A DNA stretch of 64,000 nt from Sulfurimonas sp. (lineage in GTDB: Bacteria; Campylobacterota; Campylobacteria; Campylobacterales; Sulfurimonadaceae). Where the stretch lies: the NCBI RefSeq assembly GCF_029027585.1, contig NZ_CP093397.1, positions 1,787,405 through 1,851,404 on the forward strand. The letters run 5' to 3'. Below the pieces are notes generated by a model. The model had not been told where the DNA came from and did no database searches. It saw nothing but the letters and a program-made list of their open reading frames with translations. A program made the position numbers and the translations under genes. Positions 37,995 through 47,151 of this stretch are shown here, in pieces; the first letter of the stretch is position 1, and the number at the start of each line of letters is the position of its first letter.

Positions 37995-38136
37995 TGCAAT
38001 ACCTCTTGTATTAAAATATCACTTCTTGCGAAGTGGAGTCAAAAATTGGAGAGTCTTTAGGGTCACAATTGAGCAAATTACAAAATCACACACTAAAGAT
38101 GAACTCGAGCCTCATCTTTTCATCGAGAGTATTATA
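37995..38136 (-). promoter_or_regulatory. Long 5' leader and promoter of the cold-shock gene
   Basis: On the minus strand GCTATAATAC provides a perfect TATAAT (38131-38136). Transcription from there leaves a leader of about 125-130 bases. It contains a hairpin CACTTC-GCAA-GAAGTG (38020-38035) with a GNRA tetraloop shortly before the ribosome-binding region (AAGAGG). Long structured leaders control cold-shock genes in E. coli. That this one does so is inference. Confidence 0.5.
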
Positions 38137-38212
38137 GCTTAATTTTTCAAGAAATGACAATAAATATTGAAATTTGAGTTTATTTACAAATTGTCGATAT
38201 TAGTTGTATAAC

Positions 38213-38218
38213 TATAAT
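38213..38218 (+). promoter_or_regulatory. Putative -10 box for the 38232 gene
   Basis: A perfect TATAAT (in ACTATAATAA) ends 13 bases before the ATG. The strong ribosome-binding site AAGGAGA lies between them at 38221-38227. Confidence 0.45.
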
Positions 38219-38231
38219 AAAAGGAGATGCC

Positions 38232-38774
38232 ATGAATATTAGTTCAAGTATGCCAAATATCAATGCAAATCAAAATACTGGTGTAATCAAAAGTAATTTT
38301 ACGGAGAAGATTTCAAAAGAAGAAGCATCTGAAATAAGAGAGGCAATTACTAAAAATGCTCATGCGATGATGCTTAATTCTACTACTATACAAAGTAATT
38401 TAGCTACTAAAAAAGATGACTTTGCATCTTTATACAAAGACTTTCAAAGTTTTTTAGGCGATATAGGTTACGAAGGTAAACCAATAGCTGAACTTTCTCA
38501 AGATGAAGCATCTGCACTTGTAAGCGAAGATGGAATCTTTGGAATAAAGCAAACATCTGAGCGTATTGCAAACTTTGTTATAAATGGAGCGGGTGGAGAT
38601 GAAGATAAATTTCGTGCTGGTCGTGAAGGAATGCTTTTAGGATTTAAACAAGCTGAGCAGATGTGGGGTGGTAAACTTCCAGAAATTTCACAAAAAACTA
38701 TGCAAGCAGCCATAGAAATGGTAGATAAAGCTATGTATGAAGCAGGTTTTTCTATTTTAAATGAAGAGGTCTAA
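38232..38774 (+). CDS. Hypothetical protein conserved in Campylobacterota
   Basis: Soluble 180-residue protein, preceded by the ribosome-binding site AAGGAGA and its own promoter-like box. An Asn/Ser-rich start (MNISSSMPNINANQNTGVI) is followed by a helical body with SLYKDFQSFLGDIGYEGKPI, QTSERIANFVINGAGGDEDK and REGMLLGFKQAEQMWGGKLP. From memory, relatives in this class are sometimes named hydrogenase-4 component G, but no hydrogenase gene lies nearby and I would not trust that name. A secreted or flagellum-linked role is as likely. It is followed by a hairpin terminator. Confidence 0.65.
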   Translation: MNISSSMPNINANQNTGVIKSNFTEKISKEEASEIREAITKNAHAMMLNSTTIQSNLATKKDDFASLYKDFQSFLGDIGYEGKPIAELSQDEASALVSEDGIFGIKQTSERIANFVINGAGGDEDKFRAGREGMLLGFKQAEQMWGGKLPEISQKTMQAAIEMVDKAMYEAGFSILNEEV

Positions 38775-38808
38775 GAGTAAAAGCATGATAAATACATTTA
38801 TAAATGTA

Positions 38809-38839
38809 GTGCAGGTGCAACTTTTTTTTGCATCTACAC
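38809..38839 (+). terminator. Hairpin terminator after the 38232 gene
   Basis: GTGCAGGTGCAA and TTGCATCTACAC pair over 12 bases (one mismatch, one G-T pair) around a T-rich loop, 35 bases after the stop. They are followed by TTCTTTTAG. This is plausible as an intrinsic terminator separating the gene from thiI. Confidence 0.5.
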
Positions 38840-38918
38840 TTCTTTTAGTTGGCGGATCCTTTATAAATCCGTATCTAGGATAAAGTCAGGCTGAAATAGG
38901 TTCTTATTAAAAAAACAG

Positions 38919-38924
38919 TATAAT
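38919..38924 (+). promoter_or_regulatory. Putative -10 box for thiI
   Basis: A perfect TATAAT (AGTATAATCC) lies 27 bases before the thiI GTG start. The ribosome-binding site AGAGGA follows around 38938-38943. Confidence 0.5.
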
Positions 38925-38951
38925 CCCCTTAAATATTTAGAGGATTTAAAA

Positions 38952-40418
38952 GTGTCAAATATAAGCCTTAAAACACAAAAATTTATCTTAAAACTTTTTC
39001 CAGAGATTATGATTAAAGGTTCATCTGCCAAACGCCAGATGGTCGGTCAACTATATAATAATTTGCTAAGTCTTTTAGAGAGAATATCACCAAACATAAA
39101 AGTAAAAAAGTTCTCTGACAAGATAGAAGTACTTTCTCCTGTTGAAGTTCTGCAAGAAGTTAGACAAAGGCTTTTGGATACATCGGGAATAGAACAGATA
39201 CTTGAAGCCTTACAGTATGATGATATGGACACATTAGAGAAGATAAAAGTAAAAGTTGGAGAACTTGTTATAGACTCTCTTAAAGGAAAAACCTTTGTAG
39301 TGAGAGCTAAACGCAGTGGAAAGCATGAATTTAGTTCAGTAGAGCTAGAACAGACTGTTGGTGGTTATCTACTAGCTCATTCAAATGCAAAAGCCGTAGA
39401 TCTTAAAAATGCAGAGATTACAGTTCGTTTGGAACTTATACAAAATCAACTCAATATAATAACTACAAAGTACAAAGGTCTTAGTGGTTTTCCTATTGGT
39501 ACACAAGGAGATATTTTATCTTTGATGTCAGGTGGATTTGACTCGACCGTTGCATCTTATCTTACTATGAAACGCGGTATAAAAACTCACTTTGTTTTTT
39601 TCAACCTTGGTGGTAATGCTCATGAGATAGGAGTAAAACAAGTTGCACTTTATCTTTGGAGTAAGTTTGGTTCATCTCATAAAGTGAAGTTTATTTCTGT
39701 ACCTTTTGATGATGTTCTAGAAGAGATATTTCGCTCAACACCACCATCATATATGGGAGTTACTCTTAAGCGTTTAATGCTTAAAGCTTCACAGAAGATA
39801 GCAGACTCTATGGAGATAGATGCTCTTGTAACAGGAGAGAGTGTGGCTCAGGTTTCTAGTCAAACTTTGCGTAACCTTGCTTTAATAGACAAAGCAAGTG
39901 ATATGCTCATACTTCGCCCTCTCTCAACTATGAACAAACCAGAGATTATGTCTATAGCAAACGACATAGGAACTAGACATTTTGCTGAAGCTATGCCTGA
40001 GTATTGTGGTGTTATTTCTCAAAACCCTATCACTCACGGTTCTTTTAAGCGTATGGAGAAAGTTGCCAAACAGTTTAACTATGATGTACTAGATAAGGCT
40101 GTCCAAAATGCTCAAAGTATATATGTTCATGATATTATAGATGATGTAACAAAATTAGCAGCAGTAGAAGTTATACAAGATTTAACCGCACAAAAATATA
40201 CAGTAATAGATATTCGCGTAGAAGATGAAACGATAGAGATAAATTGTGAAACTATCAACATACCTTTTCATAGGCTAAAATCAGAATTTCCAAAATTGCC
40301 ACAAGATAAAGAGTATCTACTTTATTGTGAAAAAGGTATTATGAGTCAACTTCATGCTCAGTACTTGAGAGATGAATACAAGTGTGAAAATGTAAGAGTT
40401 TACAGACCAGCAAATTAA
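38952..40418 (+). CDS. thiI: tRNA 4-thiouridine synthase ThiI with rhodanese domain
   Basis: Transfers sulphur to U8 of tRNA, and in some bacteria to the thiamine thiazole. Domains: NFLD/THUMP (about 10-170), PP-loop adenylation domain with MSGGFDSTVASYL (about 193), YCGV cysteine in AMPEYCGVISQNP (about 350), and a C-terminal rhodanese domain (about 395-485) with the sulphur-carrying cysteine in LLYCEKGIMSQLHAQYL. The 488-residue length matches the long ThiI form. The GTG start is supported by AGAGGA upstream. Confidence 0.94.
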   Translation: MSNISLKTQKFILKLFPEIMIKGSSAKRQMVGQLYNNLLSLLERISPNIKVKKFSDKIEVLSPVEVLQEVRQRLLDTSGIEQILEALQYDDMDTLEKIKVKVGELVIDSLKGKTFVVRAKRSGKHEFSSVELEQTVGGYLLAHSNAKAVDLKNAEITVRLELIQNQLNIITTKYKGLSGFPIGTQGDILSLMSGGFDSTVASYLTMKRGIKTHFVFFNLGGNAHEIGVKQVALYLWSKFGSSHKVKFISVPFDDVLEEIFRSTPPSYMGVTLKRLMLKASQKIADSMEIDALVTGESVAQVSSQTLRNLALIDKASDMLILRPLSTMNKPEIMSIANDIGTRHFAEAMPEYCGVISQNPITHGSFKRMEKVAKQFNYDVLDKAVQNAQSIYVHDIIDDVTKLAAVEVIQDLTAQKYTVIDIRVEDETIEINCETINIPFHRLKSEFPKLPQDKEYLLYCEKGIMSQLHAQYLRDEYKCENVRVYRPAN

Positions 40419-40424
40419 AGGTGT

Positions 40425-41009
40425 TTATGCAGAGATTTCAAATGGTTCTATAGAATCTTTTTTGTAAGTTTCTTGACCTGAAATTTTCTCTTGAGCTTCT
40501 TGAGAGATTTGTTGTTTTGCTTTCATCATCATAACCATCGCTGAAGATGCTACTGCCATATCTTGTCCACTTGGGTTTGCTGGTGCAGTGGCAGATGCTA
40601 TAACAGCTTGGGCATTTGCAACAGTTTCTTGTGGAGTTGAGCCTGTTTTAAAAGATACTGAAACTTCACCACCAATAGCGTACATCTTGCCATCAGGTCC
40701 TTGCTGATAAGTGTAAGTTGCAGCACCCGTAGATGCACCTCCACTTTGATGAGCTGCTTCATGGGCTTTTACTTCAGAATCTCTTGATTGAAGGTCTAGG
40801 ACTAATCGTTCTTCATCAGGGCTAAGTTTATTCGGATTTGTTTTAGAACTCTCATTTGCTTTTTTCTCTTCATCTTCTTTTAGTTTTTGTAGATGCGGAT
40901 TATCAACTTTTTTAAGTTCTTTTTCCTCAAAAACAAGCGCTTCCTTTTCATTTAGTTTTATAGTATAGCTTGAATTGATATTATATGGAGAGCTTGAGTT
41001 AATATTCAT
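40425..41009 (-). CDS. CJM1_0395-type putative metalloprotease
   Basis: The 194-residue protein contains HEAAHQSGGASTGAATYTYQ (HExxH-like zinc site, about 85-104) followed by GPDGKMYAIGGEVSVSF. This is the pattern of SprA-related proteins, annotated in Campylobacterota as putative metalloprotease CJM1_0395 family. The N-terminal third is low-complexity and charged, without a signal peptide. Protease activity is untested, and the motif is H-E-A-A-H. It converges with thiI at a 6-base gap. Confidence 0.8.
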   Translation of the reverse strand: MNINSSSPYNINSSYTIKLNEKEALVFEEKELKKVDNPHLQKLKEDEEKKANESSKTNPNKLSPDEERLVLDLQSRDSEVKAHEAAHQSGGASTGAATYTYQQGPDGKMYAIGGEVSVSFKTGSTPQETVANAQAVIASATAPANPSGQDMAVASSAMVMMMKAKQQISQEAQEKISGQETYKKDSIEPFEISA

Positions 41010-41047
41010 AATAATTATTATACAACTCCATAAATTAAAAATTGCTG

Positions 41048-41053
41048 TATAAT
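41048..41053 (+). promoter_or_regulatory. Putative -10 box for the S4-domain gene
   Basis: A perfect TATAAT (GCTGTATAATCTC) lies 25 bases before the ATG at 41079. The AAGTAAGG ribosome-binding-like stretch lies between. Confidence 0.5.
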
Positions 41054-41078
41054 CTCATCTAAAAGTAAGGTAAAAAAT

Positions 41079-41282
41079 ATGAAATTTGAACTAAAAGATG
41101 AATATATAGAGTTGTTTAAACTTTTAAAAGTTTTAGACTTAGTAGATAGTGGTGCACACGCAAAGATGCTCATAGCTGATGGTTATGTTAAAAGAAACGG
41201 CGAAGAAGAACTTAGGAAAAGAGCTAAAATAATAGGCGGTGATGTTATAGAGATAGCTGAAGTTATTATAGAAGTGAGATAA
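41079..41282 (+). CDS. S4-domain RNA-binding protein (YbcJ-like)
   Basis: A protein of 67 residues made almost entirely of an S4 RNA-binding domain: ELFKLLKVLDLVDSGAHAKM then LIADGYVKRNGEEELRKRAK and GGDVIEIAEV. Length and the LI.DG.V.VNGE-like core match YbcJ/RlbA proteins. It is followed after one base by a small membrane-anchored unknown. Confidence 0.88.
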   Translation: MKFELKDEYIELFKLLKVLDLVDSGAHAKMLIADGYVKRNGEEELRKRAKIIGGDVIEIAEVIIEVR

Positions 41283-41283
41283 G

Positions 41284-41610
41284 ATGCGAGTATTATTACT
41301 TTTATTGATATTTATCAGTTTTGTTTTTATATCTTCTTTATATATTTCAAAAGAAGATGGAAGTTTAGACAAAGAATTGAAATCAGTTAAAAAAATAGAT
41401 ATAAAACCGTTAAAATTATTGCAGGATAAATTTTTAAATCTAGATATAAATGCTAAAGATTTTGATTTAAAAAAGTTTATAGACGAGATAAAAGAAGCGA
41501 GAAAACTATACCCGCTTGATGACAAACTAAAGATGATAGATATAAAACTAGAGAATAAGCGAGCTAATGAGTCCTATAAGTCCACCAAAGACTCCACCCC
41601 AAACGACTAA
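41284..41610 (+). CDS. Small membrane-anchored protein of unknown function
   Basis: The 108-residue protein has one N-terminal helix (about 2-21, LLLLLIFISFVFISSLYIS) and a charged helical remainder. It starts 1 base after the S4 gene (TAAG-ATG spacing), so it is co-transcribed with it. Its 3' end overlaps the convergent DUF445 gene by 63 bases, which is unusual, so the true end may be shorter if the downstream part is not conserved. Confidence 0.55.
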   Translation: MRVLLLLLIFISFVFISSLYISKEDGSLDKELKSVKKIDIKPLKLLQDKFLNLDINAKDFDLKKFIDEIKEARKLYPLDDKLKMIDIKLENKRANESYKSTKDSTPND

Positions 41611-42258
41611 CCAGTCTAGATGCTCTTTAATGAGTTTTTGAACCATCTCTTTTACAAGTTGTGGTGTGAGTTCATTTAGTCTTGCATCTATTACATTTTC
41701 TATAGATGCTAACATGTCATCACTAAGCTCTGAGTTTTGCATGTGATTTTGTAAGGTTGCATTAAATGCGTCTGAGTTTACTATCTTGATAACTGCTACT
41801 TTCATCTTTAAAGAAAATGGTTCACGAAGAGCATCTAGAGCACTCTCTCCACCAAACATTTCTAACATTCCACCAAATGAAGACTCCATTACAGTTTTAC
41901 TTAAAGCGTCAAAAGCAGGAGCAAAATCTGTTTGTTCTATGATAGGTTTTAGATTTATCTTTTGTTCTTCATTTTTGAAAAAATCATCTAGCTGTTCTCT
42001 TGTGAAAAATTCAGTCATCATTAGGTTTTTAATAGACTCTTTAAAAGCTTCAAACCTTGCAGGAATAACGCCAGAGCCGTAAAGAAATGGAACTTTTTCA
42101 AAAAGCATATGAATAGCAAGTTGGTTTGTAAAAGCCCCAGATAAAGCAAATAGACCACTAAAAAGAAGTAGAGAACTATACTCATCAGGTGTTGTAAATG
42201 ATAAAGCTGTTAAAATAACAGCAATAAAGTGGGTAATAAAACTTTTATTTAATTTCAA
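41548..42258 (-). CDS. DUF445 family membrane protein
   Basis: Membrane protein of 236 residues with helices at both ends (about 8-50 and 212-234, the last being WLVVWGGVFGGLIGLISSLI). The DUF445 core FTNQLAIHMLFEKVPFLYGS, GVIPARFEAFKESIKNLM lies at about 42-80. It has no known function. A ribosome-binding site AGGAGA lies upstream of the ATG. It is divergent from the 42324 gene. Confidence 0.85.
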   Translation of the reverse strand: MKLNKSFITHFIAVILTALSFTTPDEYSSLLLFSGLFALSGAFTNQLAIHMLFEKVPFLYGSGVIPARFEAFKESIKNLMMTEFFTREQLDDFFKNEEQKINLKPIIEQTDFAPAFDALSKTVMESSFGGMLEMFGGESALDALREPFSLKMKVAVIKIVNSDAFNATLQNHMQNSELSDDMLASIENVIDARLNELTPQLVKEMVQKLIKEHLDWLVVWGGVFGGLIGLISSLIL

Positions 42259-42323
42259 ACATATCTCCTAAAATAAAAGTGGAATTATACTCAAAATATG
42301 AAATATATCAAATATGGAAGTTT

Positions 42324-43112
42324 ATGTATAAATTTGTAAATCAGCATAAGTTTAGTGAAGATGAAATTGAGTTTTTAGTTTTAGTCATCTCACAAGTTAG
42401 TGAATTAGACCAAAAATTTAAACAATATATAGTCTATAAATCAGATTTCGCAAAAAAAATAGATTTTAAAAACTTTTTATCAAGACCTTTAGAAATAGAA
42501 GAAAATGATAGTTTTTTTATAACAAATTGGTTTACAAGTATAGAGTTTGTAAATGAACTTTATAAAATTTCACTTTCACAAAAGTTAATGCCGTATTTGA
42601 TAGAGTTAAAGAAAAATTACGAGATTAATGAACTAAAAGAGCTTATATCTCAAGGTAAATCTAAAAAAATTACACAAGTTAATAAGAAAAATTTAACTTT
42701 TCAAAATAACAATGAAGATATAATAATAGATACAAGAAGAGTAGTTAATTATTTTGACCAAGAAAGAAAAAAAATTCAAAAAAATTATATTAGAAGAGAG
42801 TTTAAAAATATTGACGGAGAGTATTTACTCAGAAAGCATCTAAAAGAAACTGGAAGAACACCAAAAATGTTCAACGAGGCTATAAGATGGCTTTTTTCAA
42901 ATAATCCAAAGGCTTCATTTCATAGACAAAATATTATGAATATAGGAAAATTGATAGAACATTTTAATGTGCTAGAACATCAGGCAATGTACTCAAAAGA
43001 AGCGATTGAGTTTAATGAAGAAACACAAATCTGGGTAAATATATATAGAAAACAAGGTATGCCAGAAGATGAAATACTAGAAAAACTAAGAGAGGCTGGA
43101 TATATATCATGA
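42324..43112 (+). CDS. Hypothetical protein, 262 residues
   Basis: First gene of a three-gene run of unknowns. It is soluble and charged, rich in Lys, Asn, Phe and Tyr. Its C-terminal half looks conserved in type (GEYLLRKHLKETGRTPKMFN, EAIRWLFSNNPKASFHRQNI, MPEDEILEKLREAGYIS). I chose ATG 42324 because a TATACT box at 42286-42291 and GGAAG at 42316-42320 precede it. An in-frame GTG at 42279 lies before that box. The next gene overlaps by 4 bases. Confidence 0.6.
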   Translation: MYKFVNQHKFSEDEIEFLVLVISQVSELDQKFKQYIVYKSDFAKKIDFKNFLSRPLEIEENDSFFITNWFTSIEFVNELYKISLSQKLMPYLIELKKNYEINELKELISQGKSKKITQVNKKNLTFQNNNEDIIIDTRRVVNYFDQERKKIQKNYIRREFKNIDGEYLLRKHLKETGRTPKMFNEAIRWLFSNNPKASFHRQNIMNIGKLIEHFNVLEHQAMYSKEAIEFNEETQIWVNIYRKQGMPEDEILEKLREAGYIS

Positions 43113-43612
43113 GCATAAAAGAAGCAAAGTTGATAATTAGTGAGTATGATTTAAATACAGATGAAGACACCTTTGAAGTGGTTTTAGAAGTTATAAATAA
43201 GTTTGGTTCTGCTAGAAAAGTTTTAATGGAAGGTTTAAAACCTGAGTATAAATACTTAAAAAGACTATCTAAGCTTTTAGCTATGTTAGATGAAAAAGAA
43301 ACTTTTGATGGTGAAGCAGAAGAAATAAGTATATTAATGCACTCTATATATAAAACAGTATCTAAAGATAGTGAGTCTAACGGTGAAGATTTTAATTCTC
43401 TTTTAACAAGAATAAAAGTACATCATCTAACGCAGATGCAAAGATGGGTTATAAATGATGTAGGAGGTCGAGAAATGATTGGAAAAATTACACATCAAGA
43501 GCCAAATCAATTAAGAAGACAAATCTTAAACTCTATAAAAAAATATGAAAGATTAGAAGAATCACCAAATTTGGTAATAGAAAATAAACTTAAAAATATA
43601 GGACAATTATGA
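43109..43612 (+). CDS. Hypothetical protein, 167 residues
   Basis: Second gene of the unknown run, overlapping both neighbours by 4 bases (ATGA), which indicates tight translational coupling. It is helical and charged, with no signal peptide and no cysteine. A C-terminal part reads RIKVHHLTQMQRWVINDVGG, REMIGKITHQEPNQLRRQIL. No family is recognised. Confidence 0.6.
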   Translation: MSIKEAKLIISEYDLNTDEDTFEVVLEVINKFGSARKVLMEGLKPEYKYLKRLSKLLAMLDEKETFDGEAEEISILMHSIYKTVSKDSESNGEDFNSLLTRIKVHHLTQMQRWVINDVGGREMIGKITHQEPNQLRRQILNSIKKYERLEESPNLVIENKLKNIGQL

Positions 43613-44028
43613 AACAAGAAAGTTATGAACTATTTAAAAGTTCAAGTATACAAAAGATAAAAGAAGTTTTAGCTCAAGAGTTAAAGTTGAGAAATGAAAA
43701 AGAGTTTTGGGGTGATAAAGTAGTTCCTTTTTCGGAGGCAATACTTAGTGTGTTGATTCCACTTAGAGATGCTGGTAAACTTTTTGACCCTGAGGGAGTT
43801 AGTGTAGATGCTTTGACCCCTGAACTATTTTTAAAGTGGAGTGATTTTGTAAGTTTAAAAGCACTTGCATTTAAGATTCAAAAATCTGATGAAGAGATAG
43901 ACTTAAAACTTCTAGGAGATTATCTTGGTCGTTTTAATGTAAATCTTGAAGATGAGTCTTTAGATTTTCCAATTTCAAGTTATAACTTACATCAGGGTGT
44001 TAGCAATGTAATAAAATCGCTTTTATGA
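43609..44028 (+). CDS. Hypothetical protein, 139 residues
   Basis: Third gene of the coupled unknown run. It is soluble, alpha-helical and acidic in the second half. It contains KIKEVLAQELKLRNEKEFWG, DKVVPFSEAILSVLIPLRDA and GVSVDALTPELFLKWSDF. The phrase with Pro-Glu-Leu-Phe is helical-bundle-like, but no family is known. It ends 30 bases before the RND gene. Confidence 0.6.
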   Translation: MKQESYELFKSSSIQKIKEVLAQELKLRNEKEFWGDKVVPFSEAILSVLIPLRDAGKLFDPEGVSVDALTPELFLKWSDFVSLKALAFKIQKSDEEIDLKLLGDYLGRFNVNLEDESLDFPISSYNLHQGVSNVIKSLL

Positions 44029-44033
44029 GTTAG

Positions 44034-44039
44034 TATAAT
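44034..44039 (+). promoter_or_regulatory. Putative -10 box for the RND gene
   Basis: A perfect TATAAT (TAGTATAATATG) lies 20 bases before the TTG start at 44059. AAAGGA at 44045-44050 can serve as ribosome-binding site. The leader would be very short. Confidence 0.45.
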
Positions 44040-44058
44040 ATGAAAAAGGATTATTCAT

Positions 44059-47000
44059 TTGACTAAAATCATAAAATATTTTATAGATAATAAGCGTTTA
44101 AACTATATGCTTTTGATTTTTTTAGCATATATGGGTTATAACGCTTATATAAATATTCCAAAAGAAATTTTCCCTAATGTTGAGCTTGATAAGATTAGTG
44201 TTCGTGGTGCTTATCGTGGTGCTAGTGCGACAGTTATGGATAAGATGGCAGTTCGTGATATAGAAGAAGAACTTAGTAACATAAATGGCATCGATAAAAC
44301 AGAAACAACCATCACTCCTGGGGCATTTGCTATTATTTTAACTTTAAATAAAAATGTAGATAAGGTAAATACACTCTCTCGTGTAAAAGACTCAATTGCT
44401 CTAACAAGACAATACCTTCCTTCTGATATGAACGAGCCTGTTGCAAGGCTTTTAGATAAAGCTAAATCTCTTATAAAATTATCCTTATCCTCAGACAAGA
44501 TGAGTAAAGGTAAATTGACTGCTATTGCAAAAGAGATTAAGACAAAGATTTCTCGTATAAAACATATTAGTGAAATTTTAATTCGTGGAGATTCAAAAGA
44601 AGAAATATCTATACGAGTTGATTCTGGGGCTGTTTTAGCCTATGGCTTAAAACATTCAAGTGTTTTAAAAGCTATAGCCGATTTATCATATATTTTTCCT
44701 GTTGGAGATATAGAACAAAGAGGAAATTTTGTTTATATATCTACAGCAAATGGTAAGTCAAATGCCTTAGAATGGGAAGATAGCATCTTAAATATAGATG
44801 GTAAATATATAAAGTTGGGAGATATAGCCAAGGTTAAGATTGAGTACCCACAAACAGATACTCTAGCGTCTTTTAATGCTAAACAAACACTTACTTTAGT
44901 TATCTCAAAAGGAGAGTTGGGTGACTCCATAAAACTCTCAAAAAAATTAAGAGAGTATGCAAAAAAGCTTAAAAGAATCTATCCAAAAGTTTCATTTAAT
45001 TTTTACCAAGACACCTCTAAACCTGTTGAAAATAGACTTAATACTGTTCTTTCAAATTTAATGTTTGGACTTATCCTAGTTTTCCTATCTATGTTCGTCT
45101 TAATAAACTTAAGAATTGCTTTAATTGTTTCTTTAGGTATCCCGTTTTCATTTATTATTGGCTTATTATTTATTTACTATATGGGTTACTCTATAAACAT
45201 CGTTTCACTTTTAGGGGCTTTGATAGTAATTGGTATAGTAGTTGACGATGCTATTGTTGTAAGTGAGAATATTCAACGGCATATAGATGAAGGGATGCAA
45301 AACCGTGAGGCGGCAATACTCGGAGTAAAAGAGATGATATTGCCTGTTACACTTGCTACAGTTTCGACAGTCGCAGCTTTTTTACCCATGTTTTTACTAA
45401 CAGGAGAAATTGCACTTTTTCTTATCTTAATCCCCATAGTTGTTGTTATGATTTTGATAGGTTCACTTTTGGAAAGTTTTATATTTCTACCACTTCATGC
45501 ATCTGAGTTTTTAAGAAAAAGTAACAATTTTATAGATTGGAATCCTTTTAGAGATTTATATGGAAGAACACTCTCTTTTTCTATAAAATATAAGAAGATA
45601 TTTTTGCTTCTTTTCATCGTTTTGATTCCACTCTTAACAATGCTAACTGCAAAGTCAATGAAGTTTCAATTTTTTCCAAACTTTGATGGTAATAATCTTT
45701 ATATATCTGGAAAATTAGATATAAATACTCCACTTGAAGATACATATAAAATAGCGAGTGAGATAGAGCGTGAAATGATGAAGTATTCGGAGGAATTTTC
45801 ACTAAAGTCCATCTCTGCTACAAGTGGATATAGAAGAAGTTTATCAGGTGAAACTCAAAGAAACAATAGCGTCTTTTTTATCACAATGGAGTTATATGAA
45901 AGAGAAGAAACTAATTTTATAAACAAATATATAAGTCCTGTTCTAAACTTTAGTTTTGATTTTAATAATCCTGATAAAATCAGACAAAAACAAACTTTTG
46001 AATTATCACCAAGAGTAAGAGAGTTAGTCGCTCCTTTTAAGCAGAAGTATAAAATGGTTGAACTTGGTGTTATGGAAGATAAGCCAGGGCTTATAAAAAG
46101 TGATATTCAGATAAATCTATCTGGAAGTAATGACGCCTCTTTACAAAAAGCTGTTAAAAAACTAGAAGTAGAGATTTCTAAACTTAAGGGGATTAAAAAT
46201 TTTAGTGACAATATAAGATATGGCAAGATGGAGTACAAGATAAAAATCAACTCTTATGGAGAAAGTCTAGGTCTAAGTGAAGCATCTGTTGCTAGAGTTT
46301 TAAGCTCATACTTTTTAGAAAAAAAACAATCAACCACTTTTAACGAACGCGGAGTAATGGAGATAAAAACAAGAGATAGTTTAAAAAATAGTACTCAAAG
46401 ACTACTTGATTTTAATGTAGCACTGGCAGATGGGCGTTTTGTAAAACTTACAGATATAGCAATAATCTCACAGATGCGAGATTATGAAAAGATAGATAAA
46501 CTAAATGGAAGCATAGTAAAAACAGTTTATGCAAGTGTAGATAAACGCATCATTACTCCAACTGAGGTTTTAGAAGCTCTAGCATCTACACTTGAAGAGA
46601 TTTCTGATTCTGGGATAGAGGTAAAACTGCTTGGAGAAAAAGAAAAGAAAAAACAACTAAAAGATGATATGAAAAATGCTTTAGTTTTAGCAACCTTTTT
46701 AATCTTTTTAACACTTTTACTGATTTTTTCAAAAATAAAATATGCTTTAATGGTTATGAGCGTTATACCACTTTCTGTTTTAGGAGCATTACTAGGACAT
46801 AAACTTTTAGGTATGAACTTGAGTATGCCTTCTGTTATCGGAATACTTGGACTTGCTGGAGTTGTTATAAACGATGGCATAATTATGCTTGATTTTTTAC
46901 ATGGAACTCATAAATCAGATGACTTTTTTAAACGAGCAAAACTTAGACTTAGACCTATCGTTATAACTTCTATCACAACATTTTTAGGATTATTTACTTT

Positions 47001-47151
47001 GATGTTTTACGCAACAGGACAAGCTGTTATCTTACAACCTATCGCTGTTTCTTTAGGTTTTGGTCTTATGTGGGGAACTTTTTTAAATCTTTTATATCTA
47101 CCAACACTTTACGCTTTAGTCAATGATATTAAACCTCTTAAATCATCTTAA
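44059..47151 (+). CDS. RND family efflux transporter permease
   Basis: Full-length inner-membrane pump of 1,030 residues. It has the RND two-repeat layout: helix 1 (about 13-30), a periplasmic porter domain to about 330, and a six-helix block with SIVSL-type core ALIVIGIVVDDAIVVSENIQ (about 388-410). A second periplasmic loop follows (about 540-850), then a second block with GILGLAGVVINDGIIMLDFL (about 930-955). The V-V-D-D motif of the heavy-metal/multidrug class is present. No membrane-fusion or TolC gene is adjacent, so it either uses distant partners or is an RND of another role. The TTG start is supported by AAAGGA. Confidence 0.92.
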   Translation: MTKIIKYFIDNKRLNYMLLIFLAYMGYNAYINIPKEIFPNVELDKISVRGAYRGASATVMDKMAVRDIEEELSNINGIDKTETTITPGAFAIILTLNKNVDKVNTLSRVKDSIALTRQYLPSDMNEPVARLLDKAKSLIKLSLSSDKMSKGKLTAIAKEIKTKISRIKHISEILIRGDSKEEISIRVDSGAVLAYGLKHSSVLKAIADLSYIFPVGDIEQRGNFVYISTANGKSNALEWEDSILNIDGKYIKLGDIAKVKIEYPQTDTLASFNAKQTLTLVISKGELGDSIKLSKKLREYAKKLKRIYPKVSFNFYQDTSKPVENRLNTVLSNLMFGLILVFLSMFVLINLRIALIVSLGIPFSFIIGLLFIYYMGYSINIVSLLGALIVIGIVVDDAIVVSENIQRHIDEGMQNREAAILGVKEMILPVTLATVSTVAAFLPMFLLTGEIALFLILIPIVVVMILIGSLLESFIFLPLHASEFLRKSNNFIDWNPFRDLYGRTLSFSIKYKKIFLLLFIVLIPLLTMLTAKSMKFQFFPNFDGNNLYISGKLDINTPLEDTYKIASEIEREMMKYSEEFSLKSISATSGYRRSLSGETQRNNSVFFITMELYEREETNFINKYISPVLNFSFDFNNPDKIRQKQTFELSPRVRELVAPFKQKYKMVELGVMEDKPGLIKSDIQINLSGSNDASLQKAVKKLEVEISKLKGIKNFSDNIRYGKMEYKIKINSYGESLGLSEASVARVLSSYFLEKKQSTTFNERGVMEIKTRDSLKNSTQRLLDFNVALADGRFVKLTDIAIISQMRDYEKIDKLNGSIVKTVYASVDKRIITPTEVLEALASTLEEISDSGIEVKLLGEKEKKKQLKDDMKNALVLATFLIFLTLLLIFSKIKYALMVMSVIPLSVLGALLGHKLLGMNLSMPSVIGILGLAGVVINDGIIMLDFLHGTHKSDDFFKRAKLRLRPIVITSITTFLGLFTLMFYATGQAVILQPIAVSLGFGLMWGTFLNLLYLPTLYALVNDIKPLKSS

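Noticed and set aside
38785..38883. A 32-codon open frame after the 38232 gene (hydrophobic middle)
   Set aside because: It coincides with the 12-base terminator-like hairpin and has no ribosome-binding site, so the hairpin explains the sequence better.
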